Shown piece by piece: positions 61,857-64,000 of a stretch of 64,000 nucleotides of DNA; position 1 is the stretch's first letter, and each line of letters opens with the position of its first letter. The stretch covers positions 287,928 through 351,927 of the forward strand of contig JBAKBP010000204.1 in assembly GCA_037953745.1 (NCBI GenBank), given 5' to 3'. A program made the position numbers and the translations under genes. The DNA comes from Lithodes maja (Eukaryota; Arthropoda; Malacostraca; Decapoda; Lithodidae). The notes beneath the pieces were generated by a model, which worked only from the letters and a program-made list of their open reading frames with translations, searched no databases and was not told the origin of the DNA.

Positions 61857-64000
61857 ATAATAATAATAAGCATGTTACTTATTTCTCATAAGCGCCAATT
61901 TTTCCGAAGAATTCACTAGCGCTCGAAAAGAGAAAGAAAAAAGAACAAAAATCAATGCATCAAAAGAAGGCTTATATACAACACACATTTAACAATCACT
62001 AGCAGTGGCAAAATAGCCTAAACTCTATAGCCATCTGTCATGACACCTCTCTCAAGATCATAGCTTCTCTCAAAGAGAAAAGTCTTAAGTTGTCTCTTGA
62101 AGCATTCAACAGAACTCAGTTGTCTCATGGACAGCGGCAACCTGTTATACAACCTCGGAGCCATGTAGGAGAATGACCTCTCAAAGAAAGAAGACTGCTG
62201 GAAAGCCCTTGGTTCATCAAGACGAAAAGGGTCATTGTCATGACGCACAACTACACCATGGTGTGCCGGTGGGCGCCTGAGCAGCTCCGCAAGGTACCTA
62301 GGCTCACCAAATTTGAGAACCTTAAAAGTCACCAAACACAACTTAAATTCTATTCTTGCTCTTACTGGCAGCCAGTGCAGTTCTATGTGAAGAGATGTAG
62401 TAGGAGTTCTAGGTGGAACACCAAAAATTAGTCTTGCGGCCCTGTTAAGAACAGACTGAACTTTCTTCAAAATATAATTTGGAAGACCCACCAACAGGGC
62501 ATTGCAATAATCAACACGAGAGAAGACCAATGAGTGAACCAACGTCAGGAGGCAACGTCTGGTTATAAACGGCTTCACCAAATAGAGATTTCTGATGTGC
62601 AAGTAACAACTTTTAACTATCTGGTTTACATGCTCTTTGAAATCTAATCGGGAGTTCACATATACACCCAGATTTCGAACAGAGTTGGCCGGTCGCAGCT
62701 GAGATCCACCCACATTGATGGAGAGGGCACCTACTATATCATCAGCTCTTCTATTTCCTCGGATGATGAGAATATCAGTTTTACCATCATTTAGTTTAAG
62801 TTTTCTCGCTCTCATCCACTTCTTGATATCAGACATCAACAATTCCATCTTACTCCGTATATCAACTATATTTGTGATTCTCACATAAATCTGGGTGTCA
62901 TCTGCATAAAAGTGAAAGGTGACATTATGTGCACGAAGCAGAAGAGACAAACTGCTAATATAAATTATAAATAGGATAGGACCTAAAACTGATCCCTGCG
63001 GAACACCATACTGCAGGGGTGTCGAGTCCGAGACCACTTGATTTACCATCACACTCTGGGATCTACCTGACAAGTACGACCCAAGAAGCAAGAGAGCGGA
63101 GTCACGCACACCACAATCATAAAGATCACTCAATAACAACTCGTGATCCACTGTGTCAAAAGCCGCAGAGAGATCAAGCAAGACCAATAGTGAGGCCACA
63201 CCATTGCAAATGTTCTCAACTAGATCATTATGTACTCTAATCAATGCTGTTTCAGTTGAATGATGCTGTCGGTAAGCAGACTGAAAAATTGGGATAGTTT
63301 CATTCTGCTGAAGTAGTGGTTGTAATTGGTCAAGTATTGCACGCTCTAATATCTTTGATATGAAGGACAGGTTGGAGACAGGACGATAGTTCAACATGTT
63401 CTCAACATCAAGTCCAGGTTTCTTTAGAGTAGGTCGGAGTAGTGCATGCTTTTCAGAATGTGGGAAGCTACCTTCAGAGAAGCACTTATTAATTATTTTG
63501 GAAATAAACTCAACTGTGTGATCATAGACTCTTGGTAGCTTGGAAACATTTATGGGATCCAACGGGCAAAATGTTTTATTGAGGTTTCTTATGTAGGACG
63601 AGATCATGTCCACCTCTACTGAGTGAAAGGATGAGAGGACATTATTAGGAATGTGTCGGGGTTGGAGTACAACTGAAAGTTCTTCACCAACAGAAGCATC
63701 ATCCAGTTCCTGTCTTATGCGAGTTATCTTGCCAGCAAAAAATGCCACAAAGTTGGCAGCCAACTCGGCATCGGGTACAGAAGGTCTTAAGCTGACTCTT
63801 GTTTTTCCAAGTAAACTGTTTACAATTGAAGCCAACCTCCTCTGGTCATTACCACACGAGTCAACTTTTCCCTGATAATACACTTTCTTTTCATCTTTGA
63901 TTTTGTGGACCACAGCTCTTCTGGCTGACAGATATTGCAACCATGTAGAGTCTGTTTTATTTTTCCGCCATTCACGTTCAGCTCTTCTACGCGCTCTTCT
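61857..64000 (-). mobile_element. L2-like LINE, runs off the window
   Basis: The 3' end carries (AAT)n at 61855-61870 followed by CATGTTACTTATTTCTC, identical to 52182-52350. The coding part begins at 62018. The 5' half is outside the window. Confidence 0.88.
62018..64000 (-). CDS. L2-like ORF2, reverse transcriptase part, open, partial
   Basis: 660 codons, continuous to the window edge (RRARRRAEREWRKNKTDSTW...), so the true start is upstream. Domains: linker (LLGKTRVSLRP, CPLDPINVSKLP), then RT with LRPTLKKPGLDVENMLNYRP, SAYRQHHSTETALIRVHNDL, LVLLDLSAAFDTVDHELLL, YGVPQGSVLGPILFIIYISS and the catalytic FHFYADDTQIYV. The C-terminal L2/CR1-style region has LNRAARLIFGVPPRTPTTSL, LHWLPVRARIEFKLCLVTFK and APRLYNRLPLSMRQL. 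No stop or frameshift, so recent. The endonuclease should lie beyond 64000. L2 versus a close sister clade is not settled. Confidence 0.9.
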   Translation of the reverse strand, partial: RRARRRAEREWRKNKTDSTWLQYLSARRAVVHKIKDEKKVYYQGKVDSCGNDQRRLASIVNSLLGKTRVSLRPSVPDAELAANFVAFFAGKITRIRQELDDASVGEELSVVLQPRHIPNNVLSSFHSVEVDMISSYIRNLNKTFCPLDPINVSKLPRVYDHTVEFISKIINKCFSEGSFPHSEKHALLRPTLKKPGLDVENMLNYRPVSNLSFISKILERAILDQLQPLLQQNETIPIFQSAYRQHHSTETALIRVHNDLVENICNGVASLLVLLDLSAAFDTVDHELLLSDLYDCGVRDSALLLLGSYLSGRSQSVMVNQVVSDSTPLQYGVPQGSVLGPILFIIYISSLSLLLRAHNVTFHFYADDTQIYVRITNIVDIRSKMELLMSDIKKWMRARKLKLNDGKTDILIIRGNRRADDIVGALSINVGGSQLRPANSVRNLGVYVNSRLDFKEHVNQIVKSCYLHIRNLYLVKPFITRRCLLTLVHSLVFSRVDYCNALLVGLPNYILKKVQSVLNRAARLIFGVPPRTPTTSLHIELHWLPVRARIEFKLCLVTFKVLKFGEPRYLAELLRRPPAHHGVVVRHDNDPFRLDEPRAFQQSSFFERSFSYMAPRLYNRLPLSMRQLSSVECFKRQLKTFLFERSYDLERGVMTDGYRV

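Overview
This window looks like nuclear DNA of an arthropod, most likely a malacostracan crustacean. The evidence is introns with GT/AG borders, a conserved animal gene split into small exons, and a very dense load of non-LTR retrotransposons, tRNA-derived SINEs, TTAA-flanked miniature elements, a hAT transposon and satellites. The organism is inferred from repeat style, not proven. There is no bacterial gene, operon or CRISPR array.

The one host gene I can support is a WDR44 (Rab11-binding WD40 protein) orthologue on the + strand. Eight exon segments lie at 1126-1264, 25758-25974, 26400-26598, 29087-29212, 30848-31169, 31485-31585, 36584-36634 and 51917-52053. Every junction keeps reading phase. 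They encode the N-terminal and middle part: a PEPDLVAST motif, a proline-rich stretch, basic PPRKRRR, low-complexity Thr, and the conserved SDSGKELSDA...EILQQVTVLNLDTGERIPLS segment. The first exons and the WD40 propeller lie outside the window or were not found. Everything else is intronic or flanking repeat DNA.

Layout. 1-1750: SINEs and exon 1. 1751-8330: a TTAA element (family D) split by a 6-kb RTE-like LINE (TSD at 2203-2211 and 8186-8194), itself split by a reverse-strand CR1-like LINE. 8335-22137: a TTAA element (family E) split by a 13.3-kb hAT transposon. The hAT transposase is cut by an intact CR1 LINE and a second D element, and the hAT also holds an AT-rich array and an RTE copy. 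22148-24480: a LINE whose reverse transcriptase is followed by a PHD-like finger. 24600-41250: the exon-rich part, where miniature elements sit within a few bases of splice sites. 41993-49169: a full-length I-clade LINE with two open ORFs and a 14-bp TSD. 49380-52060: LINE fragments and the last exon. 52180-56300: an L2 tail, a triplicated SINE unit and nested TTAA elements and SINEs. 56857-57720: a Penelope-like RT fragment. 58635-59967: a 43-bp satellite. 60100-61850: hAT-, TA- and TTAA-type miniature elements. 61857-64000: an L2-like LINE running off the window.

The most unusual items are: (1) a 517-532-bp SINE-like family, here called SINE-CAA, with a (CAA)n tail, 11-bp TSDs and four consecutive hairpins at its 5' end; (2) at least ten different TTAA-flanked miniature families in one locus, several provable from empty sister sites; (3) a transposase frame that becomes continuous when two nested insertions are subtracted; (4) a 51-nt in-phase cassette-like exon in WDR44; (5) a PHD-bearing LINE; (6) an apparently intact I-type LINE. 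Family letters (B, C, D and so on) are local labels, not database names.
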